A DNA stretch of 64,000 bases from Streptomyces mirabilis. Its GTDB lineage: Bacteria > Actinomycetota > Actinomycetes > Streptomycetales > Streptomycetaceae. A program made the position numbers and the translations under genes. Shown here piece after piece: positions 43,461 through 51,082 of the stretch. The stretch's first letter is position 1. Each line of letters begins with the position of its first letter. Below the pieces are notes generated by a model. That model had not been told where the DNA came from, did no database searches, and saw only the letters and a program-made list of their open reading frames with translations. The stretch is taken from contig NZ_CP074102.1 of the NCBI RefSeq assembly GCF_018310535.1, positions 806,001 through 870,000 of the forward strand, given 5' to 3'.

Positions 43461-44825
43461 TCACCTCCATTCCCGGTCGTCCGGTGCCGGTGTGTCCGGA
43501 ACCGGCAGTACGGGCTCGTCGCCCGCGGCGGCGCACGGGCCGAGGCTCAGGTGGTGGCGTACGTCGTCGGCGAAGACCCGCAGGGCGGTCGCCGCGAAGC
43601 GGGACGCGCCGTCGGGGTGCCGGCAGGCGCCGCGCCCGGCGAGCAGCCCCGCCCGGTCCTCCAGGCGCCGTACCGTCTCCGGGGCGGGACGGCCCCAGGC
43701 GAGGTCCGCGAAGTCCGCGGCGACGGCCGGCAGCCCGAGCCGGCACGGTCCGCACTGGCGTGCGCTCTGCGCCGCGAGGTGGCCGAGCACCCTCGCCGCC
43801 TCGGCCAGACCGCAGGCGCGGGCGGGCAGCGCCACGATCACTCCGGCGCCGGGTCCCGCGCCGAGCGCGGCCAGGTCCTGCTTGGCGAACGGGACGCGCA
43901 GCGCCTGCTCCGCCGGCAGCCAGCTGCCGAAGAAGCCGCCCAGCAGCACGGATCCGAGCGGCTCCGCAGGTCCCCCGGCGGTGTCCAGTACCTGGCCGAG
44001 CGGCAGGCCCATCGCCACTTCGTAGACGCCCGGCGTACGCAGCGCACCGGAGAGGGTCACAAGGGCGGTGCCCGCTGCGTCGGGGCGCCCGGCGCCGCGG
44101 AACCAGCCGGGACCGTAGCGCGCGATCAGTGCGAGGTGGGCGAGGGTCTCGACGTTGTCGATCAGGGTGGGGCGCCGGCCGACCCCCTTCTCGAAGGGGC
44201 GCGGCGGGGTCGCCAGCGGGCGGGCGTCACCCCCGTTCAGCCAGCGCACCAGTGAGGTCTCCTCGCTGGAGACGTAGTGGTGGGGCAGTTCGTGCACCAG
44301 CACCGGCACCGGGGCGAGGCCCAGCCGCCGGCGTTCTTCAACGGCTTCGCGCAGCGCCTGTGCCTGGTCCTGCCGGGTGCGGGGGAGACAGAGGTGCGCC
44401 ACGTCGGCGCCGACCGCGGCGGCGGCCAGTGCGATGCCGTCGAGCACCAGGTGCGGGGCGAGGTCGAGCAGGGTCTCGTCCTTGCGGCTGGCCGGTTCGC
44501 TCTCCATGCCGTTGGCGACCACCACGGCAGTACCCCGGCCGGCGGCGACGGTGCGCAGCTTGCGGCCGGTGGGGAAGGCGGCGCCGCCCCTGCCGGTCAG
44601 TCCTGCGTCCTCCACAGCGCGCACCAGTCGGCCGGCCGTGTCTGCGGTACGAGGAAGGGGCGGCGGGCCGTACCGGCGGAGGTGCTCGTCCAGGCCGGCC
44701 GCGCGGCCGGTTTCGTACCAGCCGTGCAGCAGCCGGGAGCCGTACGGGCCCAGCATGCCGTCCCTGCCGCCGCCGGCCTGAAGGGCTGTCAGGGTTGCTG
44801 GCCCATCGGTCATCGCGTCGGTCAT
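43461..44825 (-). CDS. NuoF-like flavin/Fe-S oxidoreductase (module 2)
   Basis: 454 residues. FMN/NADH motifs are LTGRGGAAFPTGRKLRTVA, VVVANGMESEPASRKDE and LIDNVETLAHLALIARYG. The cluster region reads ARQCGPCRLGLP and GACRHPDGAS; aligned with NuoF (SCGxCxPC) the first Cys is missing, as in the module-1 protein. The start ATG overlaps the stop of the membrane cytochrome gene. It should take electrons from NADH or ferredoxin and pass them to the membrane protein. The direction of flow is not readable. Confidence 0.85.
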   Translation of the reverse strand: MTDAMTDGPATLTALQAGGGRDGMLGPYGSRLLHGWYETGRAAGLDEHLRRYGPPPLPRTADTAGRLVRAVEDAGLTGRGGAAFPTGRKLRTVAAGRGTAVVVANGMESEPASRKDETLLDLAPHLVLDGIALAAAAVGADVAHLCLPRTRQDQAQALREAVEERRRLGLAPVPVLVHELPHHYVSSEETSLVRWLNGGDARPLATPPRPFEKGVGRRPTLIDNVETLAHLALIARYGPGWFRGAGRPDAAGTALVTLSGALRTPGVYEVAMGLPLGQVLDTAGGPAEPLGSVLLGGFFGSWLPAEQALRVPFAKQDLAALGAGPGAGVIVALPARACGLAEAARVLGHLAAQSARQCGPCRLGLPAVAADFADLAWGRPAPETVRRLEDRAGLLAGRGACRHPDGASRFAATALRVFADDVRHHLSLGPCAAAGDEPVLPVPDTPAPDDREWR

Positions 44826-45592
44826 TCGTCGCCTCCCTCGTCATCGGTCGTCGTCGCGGGCGCCGGGTGGACGGTGCTCGTGCCCGTGGTTGTGCCGGTG
44901 CCGGTGCTCGTACTCGTGGCGGTGGCGCCTCCCGCCCGGTGCGCCCAACCCGGTTGCAGCGGACCGGAGTTCACGAACGTGGCCAGCACCACGGGCATCG
45001 CCGCCGCGGCGACCCCCGCCCAGAGCCTTGCCGTGACCCGGCCCGGCCCCGCCCGGTACAGCCGCCACCAGACGGCGGCGACCACGAGGGCGACGCACCC
45101 GGTGTACAGAGCGAGTTGCAACGTGAGCCGGGTGTCGGTGCCGGTCCCGGCGGCATGGAAGAGCGCCACCGGCCAGGCCGCGTAGGCCAGCCAGTGCACG
45201 GCCTTCCACCGCCGCTGCCCCATGCGCAGCCGTACCGCGCTGGTCGCCGCGACCGCGAGCAGCAGGTCGAACGCGACCGTGCCGAGCCCCAGCCAGAGCG
45301 GCCGGTACGAGGCGGTGAACGGCACCACCGTCACCAGCCAGCCCAGGTGGACGAAGGTGTCGAGGATCGCGGTGACGATGTGCAGGGCCAGGAAGACCAG
45401 GGTCAGCACCGACAGGTTGCGGTGCAGCGCGCTCACCTCGAAGCGGGCGAGCCGCCGCGGTGTGTACCGGCCGCCCACGGCGACGCCGAGCGCGACGGTC
45501 GCGGTGAGCAGCACCAGGGCGACGGTGCCGCCGGCCCGGGTCGCGAACCACAGCGGGCTGGGGCCGGCGGCGAGGGGCACGAGTCCGGTCAC
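44822..45592 (-). CDS. Ferric-reductase-like/cytochrome b membrane protein (module 2)
   Basis: 256 residues with six membrane segments and the same haem-type His pairs as 39907-40749: ALHRNLSVLTLVFLALHIVT and AVHWLAYAAWPVALFHAAG. The C-terminal tail is Thr/Gly/Ser-rich (TSTSTGTGTTTGTSTVHPAP). GTG start overlaps the ApbE stop and the stop overlaps the NuoF-like ATG, placing it firmly in one coupled operon. Probably the transmembrane electron conduit. Confidence 0.83.
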   Translation of the reverse strand: MTGLVPLAAGPSPLWFATRAGGTVALVLLTATVALGVAVGGRYTPRRLARFEVSALHRNLSVLTLVFLALHIVTAILDTFVHLGWLVTVVPFTASYRPLWLGLGTVAFDLLLAVAATSAVRLRMGQRRWKAVHWLAYAAWPVALFHAAGTGTDTRLTLQLALYTGCVALVVAAVWWRLYRAGPGRVTARLWAGVAAAAMPVVLATFVNSGPLQPGWAHRAGGATATSTSTGTGTTTGTSTVHPAPATTTDDEGGDE

Positions 45593-46536
45593 CGGGTGCC
45601 TCCCACGCTGTCCTCGGGCCAGCCGCAGACCCGCTCGACGGTTCCGTCCACGCGTACCAGCCGCGCGGGCAGTCCCGCCCGGCGCAGACGGCCGAGGGCG
45701 CGTTCGCCGAGCACGACGGCCTCGGTGCTGGCGGTGTTGGCGGCCACGCAGCTGACGGCGGCGACACTGACGGTCTGCCAGACCGGGGCGGGAATGTCGC
45801 CGGTGGCGGGATCGACGATGTGGTGCAGTCGCCGTCCCCCGCGGCGCCAGGTCCGCACCGTGGTGCCGGAGGTGGCGAGTCCACCCTCGGTGATGCCGAC
45901 CGTGGGCCGGGCCACGGTGTCGGGTGCCGCATGGTCGTCAGCGATGGCGATCCGCCAGCCTCCCGGCGGTGCCTGGCCTGCGACGGAGAGGTCTCCACCG
46001 AGGTTGACCAGGACGCCGCAGCCCGCCGCCTGAGCGGCGCGGTGGGCGGCCCTGTCGGCGGCAAGGGCCTTGGCGGTCGCGCCGAGGTCGAGTGCGATGC
46101 CCGGGGGCAGCCGCAGTCGCCGGATGGGCCGGTCCCATGCCACCGCCCGCCATCCCGCGGACGGTCCGGCGAGGCGTGCGGGGCCCAGGTCCTGCGGTCG
46201 CAGTGCGGCGAATGTGACGTCGTAGCCGAGCGCGGTCACAGCGGCTGCGACGGTGGGGTCCACGACGCCCGCGGTCACCTCTGCCGCGTGCAGCGCCACG
46301 TCCAGTGCCTCGGCGAACAACGTACTCACATGGCATGGGGCACCCGCCGCAGCATTGGCACGCGACAGTTCCGAGTCGGGCCGGAACCGGCTGCACGCCG
46401 CGTCGATGGCGGCGAGTTCGGCGTCGAGGACCCGCCGTGCCGCGTCCATCGCGCCGGGGTCGGCGACGAGCAGCGAGGCGGTGGTACCCAGCGCGGGGAA
46501 GGATACCGACGCCGGACCTGTGGCGGCAGCGGTCAT
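45589..46536 (-). CDS. ApbE-type FAD:protein FMN transferase
   Basis: 315 residues with ApbE signatures: SRFRPDSELSRANA, LDLGATAKALAADRAA, LVNLGGDLSVAG and HHIVDPATGDIP. ApbE attaches FMN from FAD to Ser or Thr in (S/T)GA(S/T)-type motifs of extracytoplasmic proteins, using Mg. No N-terminal signal is clear here, unlike secreted homologues. It is coupled on both sides, downstream of a small membrane-anchored protein ending in SGAS, which is the obvious candidate substrate since no FMN-binding-domain protein is in the operon. Confidence 0.9.
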   Translation of the reverse strand: MTAAATGPASVSFPALGTTASLLVADPGAMDAARRVLDAELAAIDAACSRFRPDSELSRANAAAGAPCHVSTLFAEALDVALHAAEVTAGVVDPTVAAAVTALGYDVTFAALRPQDLGPARLAGPSAGWRAVAWDRPIRRLRLPPGIALDLGATAKALAADRAAHRAAQAAGCGVLVNLGGDLSVAGQAPPGGWRIAIADDHAAPDTVARPTVGITEGGLATSGTTVRTWRRGGRRLHHIVDPATGDIPAPVWQTVSVAAVSCVAANTASTEAVVLGERALGRLRRAGLPARLVRVDGTVERVCGWPEDSVGGTR

Positions 46537-46952
46537 GACGCACCGGACGTGGTGTGCGACGGCTGCGGGGTCGGGGTCGCCGGCTTCGTCGCGGTGGGTG
46601 CGGGGGCTGCCGGATGTGTGGCGGGAGTCGTCCGGTGCTTCGCGACGGTCGTGTGCGTTGCCGTGCGGGAGGAAGGGGCGGCGGTCCTGGACGGGGCCAC
46701 CGAGTGCGACGCGGTCCGCGGGACCGCGGGCGTGCTCGACGTGGCCGCGGGCGCGGGGGTGGACGGTTGCCAGGTGTTCCCAGGGGCGGGTGAGGACTTC
46801 CCGGGCAGGGCGTGGGCGTATCCGGTGGCGAGCGCCACGGAGCCGACCGCTGCCGCGGCGGCCACCCAGCGGGTGGTGCTTCCGACCCGGCGAAGGCCGC
46901 GGTCACGGCGCCGGGCGGCGCCGGCCGACGTGGGCTGGTCGGGGTGGGACAT
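46533..46952 (-). CDS. Membrane-anchored small protein with C-terminal Gly-Ala-Ser
   Basis: 139 residues from the ATG at 46952, preceded by GAGGAGG. Basic start (RRRDRGLRRVGSTTR), one membrane segment (WVAAAAAVGSVALATGYAHA), LPG, then about 100 residues rich in Thr, Pro, Ala and His, probably disordered outside the cell. It ends exactly in TTSGAS. A paralogue at 49556 shares the N-terminus and the GAS end but little between. Its stop overlaps the ApbE start. I propose, as inference, that the end is an ApbE flavinylation site. The Asp usually found before such motifs is absent. Confidence 0.75.
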   Translation of the reverse strand: MSHPDQPTSAGAARRRDRGLRRVGSTTRWVAAAAAVGSVALATGYAHALPGKSSPAPGNTWQPSTPAPAATSSTPAVPRTASHSVAPSRTAAPSSRTATHTTVAKHRTTPATHPAAPAPTATKPATPTPQPSHTTSGAS

Positions 46953-47058
46953 GGTTCCTCCTCGGCCGTCGGTGTGCCGTCGTGAAGCGTTCGTCACCCC
47001 GCGGCCACACCTGCGGACATCCGTCCAACCAGCCTGCGCAGACATCTGTCGGGATCCG

Positions 47059-47075
47059 GTTCAGGAATCCTTCAG
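47059..47075. promoter_or_regulatory. Direct-repeat motif upstream of the ApbE operon
   Basis: On the minus strand this reads CTGAAGGATTCCTGAAC: two CTGAA half-sites 11 bp apart, about 107 bp upstream of the operon's first start. It matches 14 of 17 bases with the site at 49443-49459, which is in the same orientation relative to the paralogous small gene. Confidence 0.55.
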
Positions 47076-47179
47076 AACCCGCAAAGATCAGCGAAGACAC
47101 TGTTCAGGAGGGTGAGATGCGATCTGTCGGGCGGGGCGGCGGCTGCCTGCGGGGCGACCGGCATGTCCCCGGGAGAAAC

Positions 47180-48577
47180 TCAGGCGCCACTCGTCCGCGT
47201 ATCGCCCGAGCCGGGCTTGCCGGTGCGGTCGCGTCCGCGGCGGGAGGCAGGCAGCGACAGGGCCACCGTCAGCCCGCCACCGGGCGAATCCAGCAGCTCG
47301 GCGGTTCCGCCGTTGGCGGTGACCAGCCGGTGGACGATGGCCAGGCCCAGCCCCGTTCCGCTCGCCTCGGGGTTGCCGAACCTGCGGAACGCGCTCTCCC
47401 GCGCGGCCTGGACCATCCCGGGGCCGTTGTCGACGACCCGCAGCTGAACCGCTCCACCCTGCCGCTTGCCGGTGATCCGCACCTGGCCGCCCTCCTGGAC
47501 GGCGTCGAGGGCGTTGGCGATCAGGTTGTCGAGCACCTGCTCCAGATCGCCCTCACCGAGGAAGGCCGTGAGCCCGGGGCAGCAGTCGGCGGTGAGCCGG
47601 ACCGGGCCCGCGTGGGCGACGGGCTCCCAGGCGGCGACCCGTTCGGCCACGAGGCGGTCCACCCCGACCGGCACCGGGCGCGGCACCGCATGCTCGGCGC
47701 GGGCCACTGCCAGCAGTCCGTCCACCAGCCGGGACAGGCGGGCGATCTCGCCCTGCGCATCGGCCAGTTCGGCCGCAGTGTCCCCTTCGGCGTCGGCGGC
47801 GAGCAGGTCGAGTCGAAGCCGGAGCGCCGCGAGCGGGGTGCGCAGCTGGTGGGACACATCGGCGACCACAGCACGGTGACCGTGCACCAGGGCCTCGGTG
47901 CGCCCGGCCATCGTGTTGAACGTCGCCGCGAGCCGGCGCACCTCCTGCGGCCCTGCCTCGACCGGCGCCCGCGCGTCCAGTGCCCCCTCGCCCAGCCGCT
48001 GTGCCGCCTGGTCCAGCACGCGGAGCGGACGGCCGACCCAGCGGGCCAGGAGAACCGACATGAGCACGGCGGCGCCGAGGCCGCTGACGCCGATCAGCGC
48101 GAGCCAGCCCCACATCGCCAGGATCCGGTCGTGCAGCGGGTCGGCGGACCGGCTCAGGACGGCGACCCCGACGGGGCCCGAGGCGTCGCCGATCGGTACG
48201 GCGGTGGTCAGCCACTGATCGTCCTGGCGCACCAGGGTGTCGGGACGGGCGAGCACAGAGGAGGCCAGCCCCGCGGAATCGCCCCCGGCCACGTCGGAAC
48301 ACGCGGTCGACATCAGCACATGTCCCGCGCTGTCGTAGACGGTCGCACAGTCACCTCTCGCCTGGGCCTCCTCGACAAGGCTCCGCGCCGCTGCGTCCGG
48401 CTTGTGGTCGGACAGGTACTCCTCGGCGGCGGAGGCGATCGACCTCGTCCTGGCCGCCGCTTCGTCCCGGAACGAGGTTTGCTCACGCTGGGTCATGATC
48501 AGCCCGAGCGGCACCACTGCCAGCACCAGAACCGCGGTGATCAGGGCGAGGACGCTGAGTGCGATACGGCGGGTCAC
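47180..48577 (-). CDS. Sensor histidine kinase of the redox island
   Basis: 465 residues: membrane segment about 7-29, extracytoplasmic sensor of about 125 residues with two Cys (ARGDCATVY, MSTACSDV), second membrane segment about 153-178, HAMP linker, then H-box VADVSHQLRTPLAALRLR (His about 239), N-box DNLIANALDAV and VVDNGPGM, GTGLGLAIVHRL. The GTG start is 6 bp after the response regulator stop. Its two extracytoplasmic Cys could sense redox state, which is inference. It lies between the two GAS-protein genes. Confidence 0.92.
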   Translation of the reverse strand: MTRRIALSVLALITAVLVLAVVPLGLIMTQREQTSFRDEAAARTRSIASAAEEYLSDHKPDAAARSLVEEAQARGDCATVYDSAGHVLMSTACSDVAGGDSAGLASSVLARPDTLVRQDDQWLTTAVPIGDASGPVGVAVLSRSADPLHDRILAMWGWLALIGVSGLGAAVLMSVLLARWVGRPLRVLDQAAQRLGEGALDARAPVEAGPQEVRRLAATFNTMAGRTEALVHGHRAVVADVSHQLRTPLAALRLRLDLLAADAEGDTAAELADAQGEIARLSRLVDGLLAVARAEHAVPRPVPVGVDRLVAERVAAWEPVAHAGPVRLTADCCPGLTAFLGEGDLEQVLDNLIANALDAVQEGGQVRITGKRQGGAVQLRVVDNGPGMVQAARESAFRRFGNPEASGTGLGLAIVHRLVTANGGTAELLDSPGGGLTVALSLPASRRGRDRTGKPGSGDTRTSGA

Positions 48578-48583
48578 GGCGCG

Positions 48584-49279
48584 TCAGCCGACTTCACCGA
48601 GGCGGAAACCGCGCCCGTAGACCGTCTCGACCAGTCCGGGCACGCCCAGCTTGCGGCGCAGCGCGGCCATGTGTACGTCCAGCACCTTCGTGGGCCCGTA
48701 CCAGTGGGCGTCCCAGGCACGTTCCAGGATCTCCTGCCGCGTCACGACCCGGCCGGGATCGGCGGCGAGGCATTGGAGGATGTCGAATTCCTTGGGGGTG
48801 AGCGCGATTTCCGCCCCGCCTACCGTCACCTTGCGGGTGCGCGGATCGACGACGAGCGGGCCGTGGGTCAACAGCTCGGGCTCGGACGGGCGGATGCGGC
48901 GCAGTACGGCCCTGATCCGTGCCAGCAACTCCGCCAGGCCGAAGGGTTTGACCAGGTAGTCGTCGGCGCCTTCGTCGAGGGCGGCAACCCGGTCGCCCTC
49001 CTCGCCGCGGGCGGTCACCACGATGATCGCCACATCCGACTGGCGGCGCAGCACGCGGCAGACCTCGATGCCGTCCACGTCCGGCAGGCCGAGGTCCAGC
49101 AGGACCACGTCGGGTGCGGGAACGTGGGTGAGCGCACCGCGTCCGGTGCCAACGCTGGTCGCCCGGTACCCGGCTCGGTCCAGGCCACGCACCAGCGACC
49201 GGGCGAGCCCCGGGTCGTCCTCGACGACCAGCACGGTGTGCGCGCCGGGATCCGCCCGATGGCCGTTTTCCTCTTCCAC
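48584..49279 (-). CDS. OmpR-type response regulator of the redox island
   Basis: 231 residues from the GTG at 49279. Receiver domain: TVLVVEDDPGLARSLVRGLD, phosphoacceptor Asp in VVLLDLGLPD (about 62), Lys in DYLVKPFGLAE. Winged helix: LTPKEFDILQCLAAD, HWYGPTKVLDVHMAALRRKLG, VYGRGFRLGEVG. It precedes its kinase in one operon. Predicted targets are the 11-bp-period repeats upstream of the two GAS-protein genes (47059-47075 and 49443-49459). The long open frame upstream of the GTG is not family sequence. Confidence 0.92.
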   Translation of the reverse strand: MEEENGHRADPGAHTVLVVEDDPGLARSLVRGLDRAGYRATSVGTGRGALTHVPAPDVVLLDLGLPDVDGIEVCRVLRRQSDVAIIVVTARGEEGDRVAALDEGADDYLVKPFGLAELLARIRAVLRRIRPSEPELLTHGPLVVDPRTRKVTVGGAEIALTPKEFDILQCLAADPGRVVTRQEILERAWDAHWYGPTKVLDVHMAALRRKLGVPGLVETVYGRGFRLGEVG

Positions 49280-49442
49280 GGCACCCAGCGTAGGACGACG
49301 GGGACCACTCTCCGGACCGAGGGAGGGCCGGCTACGTGGGACGGACGGAGCGAGGGGCACGCGGGACGAAGGGCGAGGACGCGGGGCGGGCGGGGGACGG
49401 TACGCGCAGGGCCGCCGCCGTATCCGCCCGGCTTTGCCACAT

Positions 49443-49459
49443 CTGAAGCTTCCCTGAAC
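49443..49459. promoter_or_regulatory. Direct-repeat motif upstream of the second GAS-protein gene
   Basis: CTGAAGCTTCCCTGAAC, two CTGAA half-sites 11 bp apart, about 97 bp before the start at 49556. It lies in the shared upstream region of the response regulator gene, so it could also mediate autoregulation. Confidence 0.55.
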
Positions 49460-49555
49460 GGCTTTCCGACGCGACGCGACGCACGCTGATGACATGGCGT
49501 CCGCGAGCCGGACGTTCGCCTCGCGGCACAGACTTCGTCCGAAGGAGGTCAGCCC

Positions 49556-49831
49556 ATGCCCATGACTGTGCCCGGACCCGCGGCGGCCCCAGACCCGGTG
49601 CGGCGACGCGAACGCGGACTCCGGCGAGTAGGCACCACGACCCGGCGGACCGCCACCGCCGCGACGGCCGCAACCCTTCTGCTCGGAGCCGGCTACGCCC
49701 ATGCGCTGCCGGGCACCTCCCACCCGGCGTCCGGCGCGGCCCAGCACTCCACCCGCGACCACCCTCGGCCCCCGGCCAACGCCCCGGCCTCCACCACACA
49801 GCCGGCACAGACGACGACCGGAGCGTCCTGA
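49556..49831 (+). CDS. Paralogous membrane-anchored small protein ending in Gly-Ala-Ser
   Basis: 91 residues from an ATG preceded by GAAGGAGGT. The N-terminal part (DPVRRRERGLRRVGTTTRR) and membrane segment (TATAATAATLLLGAGYAHAL), then LPGTSHPA, match the protein at 46533-46952. The exposed part is only about 40 residues, rich in Pro, Ala, Thr and His, and ends TTTGAS. The paralogues differ in linker length but keep both ends, which suggests the membrane anchor and the terminal GAS matter. Probably the same role as the other copy. Confidence 0.75.
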   Translation: MPMTVPGPAAAPDPVRRRERGLRRVGTTTRRTATAATAATLLLGAGYAHALPGTSHPASGAAQHSTRDHPRPPANAPASTTQPAQTTTGAS

Positions 49832-50190
49832 TGCCTGATCCCACCACCAGTGGCGGGCATCGTGGTGCGCACGAACTGCGTGCCACGGCCACCGAGCAGG
49901 GCAGCACCTATGCCGGGATCGTGCGGCTGGCGCGGCAGGCCGGCGTCGAGTCCGCGCCCGTCGTGCGACTGGCGGACCGATACGCCGCACGGTTCCTGCC
50001 CCTGCCGCTCGCGGGGCGGGTCTGGCCTGGTTGATCAGCAGCTCCGCAGTGCGCGCGGTCGCGGTCCTGGTGGTCGTCACCCCTTGTCCGCTGTTGTTGG
50101 CCGCTCCTGCCGCGATCGTCTCCGGCCTCTCCCGCGCCTCCCGTCTCGGCGTCGTCTTCCTCGGCAACCGGGCGCAGGGCCTCGAGTCCG
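49831..50190 (+). pseudogene. Heavy-metal P-type ATPase fragment
   Basis: Two overlapping frames read ATEQGSTYAGIVRLARQAGV then, after a frameshift near 50031, AVRAVAVLVVVTPCPLLLAA and AAIVSGLSRASRLGVV. TPCPL is the metal motif of CPC-type P1B ATPases. The N-terminal actuator region and all of the phosphorylation and ATP-binding domains are missing, so it is a remnant. It ends where the antisense DUF302 gene begins to match its own family. Confidence 0.75.
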
Positions 50191-50501
50191 GTCAGGGCCA
50201 CCATCGTCTGCGGGTCGAGGGCCTGTACTGCGGTGCGGTCGCCGTCGGCGCGGACGACCACGTTGCAGGGCAGCAGCAGGCCGATGGTGCGGTCCGCCTG
50301 CAGGGCCCGGTGGGCCAGTGGCGGGTTGCAGGCGCCAAGGATGACGTAGTCCTCCATGCCCTGGTCGAGTTTCGCCTTGAGGGTGGCGGTGACGTCGATC
50401 TCGGTGAGGACTCCGAAGCCCTGCTCGGCGAGGGCCTCGCGAACCCGGGTGACGGCGGTGGCGAAGTCCGTGTCGAGGTGCACCGTGCGGTCGTAGCGCA
50501 T
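49908..50501 (-). CDS. DUF302-family protein with aberrant C-terminal tail
   Basis: The ATG at 50501, preceded by AAAGGA, opens MRYDRTVHLDTDFATAVTRV and continues EIDVTATLKAKLDQGMEDYV and LLLPCNVVVRADGDRTAV, the DUF302 fold of about 130 residues. After ALRPVAEEDD the family sequence stops. The remaining 75 or so residues are the antisense of the P-type ATPase fragment, rich in Arg, so the natural end was replaced by a recombination junction near 50160. The DUF302 core may still fold. These genes commonly accompany CsoR-controlled sulfur or copper genes; such an operator is present upstream. Confidence 0.75.
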   Translation of the reverse strand: MRYDRTVHLDTDFATAVTRVREALAEQGFGVLTEIDVTATLKAKLDQGMEDYVILGACNPPLAHRALQADRTIGLLLPCNVVVRADGDRTAVQALDPQTMVALTGLEALRPVAEEDDAETGGAGEAGDDRGRSGQQQRTRGDDHQDRDRAHCGAADQPGQTRPASGRGRNRAAYRSASRTTGADSTPACRASRTIPA

Positions 50502-50598
50502 GGTGTCGTCCTTTCCTGTCCGCTTGCGCGGCGCTCGGGTGTCCAGCCGCGGGCCAGACATCCGTGTGCTGTTTCACAGGGCTTTCCATGTCCCATGA

Positions 50599-50648
50599 AA
50601 TACCCCCCTGGGTATTGGCTACTGTCAACTAATACCCCTGGGGGTAAT
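50599..50648. promoter_or_regulatory. CsoR/CstR-like operators between divergent genes
   Basis: Two G/C-tract palindromes: AATACCC-CCCT-GGGTATT (50599-50616) and TACCCC-TG-GGGGTA (50633-50646). Sites with TACCCC/GGGGTA arms are typical of the CsoR family, including the persulfide sensor CstR. They lie between the divergent DUF302 and MBL-fold genes. No CsoR-type gene is in the window. Confidence 0.65.
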
Positions 50649-50671
50649 TCTTCACTGGAAGGGAGTGTCGC

Positions 50672-50862
50672 GTGTTCTTCGTCGACACCCTTGAGATCGC
50701 CGGCCTCGGCAACCGCAGCTATCTGGCCGGCGGTGAGCGGACAGCGGTAGCGGACGATCCGCCACGTGACATCGATCAGGTGATCGCGGCGGCGGCGCGG
50801 GGTGCGGATATCCCACGTGGTCGAGACGCACGTCCACAACGACTACGTTACCGGCGGCCCGA
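50672..50862 (+). pseudogene. MBL-fold (persulfide dioxygenase-like) gene, frameshifted and truncated
   Basis: The GTG at 50672 follows GAAGGGAG and reads VFFVDTLEIAGLGNRSYLAG and DPPRDIDQVIAAAAR, the normal start of Streptomyces MBL-fold/rhodanese proteins. Near 50797 the frame breaks. The next frame continues GVRISHVVETHVHNDYVTGG, including the metal motif HxHxD. After position 50862 or so the family sequence ends, leaving less than a fifth of the gene. The sequence from there to about 50980 matches nothing I recognise. Confidence 0.75.
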
Positions 50863-50983
50863 TGAGCAGGCCCCAAAATCGCCACGCACTCCACGTGCGA
50901 GGTCATCGGAAACACATCGACGAAGCTGGACCTTCACAGACAAAGCACCTGGCGACCGGCACGGCGGCCTGCGGCTGATGCTC

Positions 50984-51033
50984 AATGCCCGGTGTGCGAG
51001 CGCCTCCAAGGAGACGCCCGCACACCGGGCATT
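50984..51033. repeat. Long near-perfect hairpin
   Basis: Perfect 15-bp arms AATGCCCGGTGTGCG (50984-50998) and CGCACACCGGGCATT (51019-51033), with further pairing of CTCC/GGAG inside the loop. No T-run follows. It stands 50 bp from the right end of the island and could be a transcription barrier or an element end. Confidence 0.85.
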
Positions 51034-51082
51034 ACTGCTTTGGGGACTCAGGCAACAACGGGAAACCCGAACCGTGGTTCCG

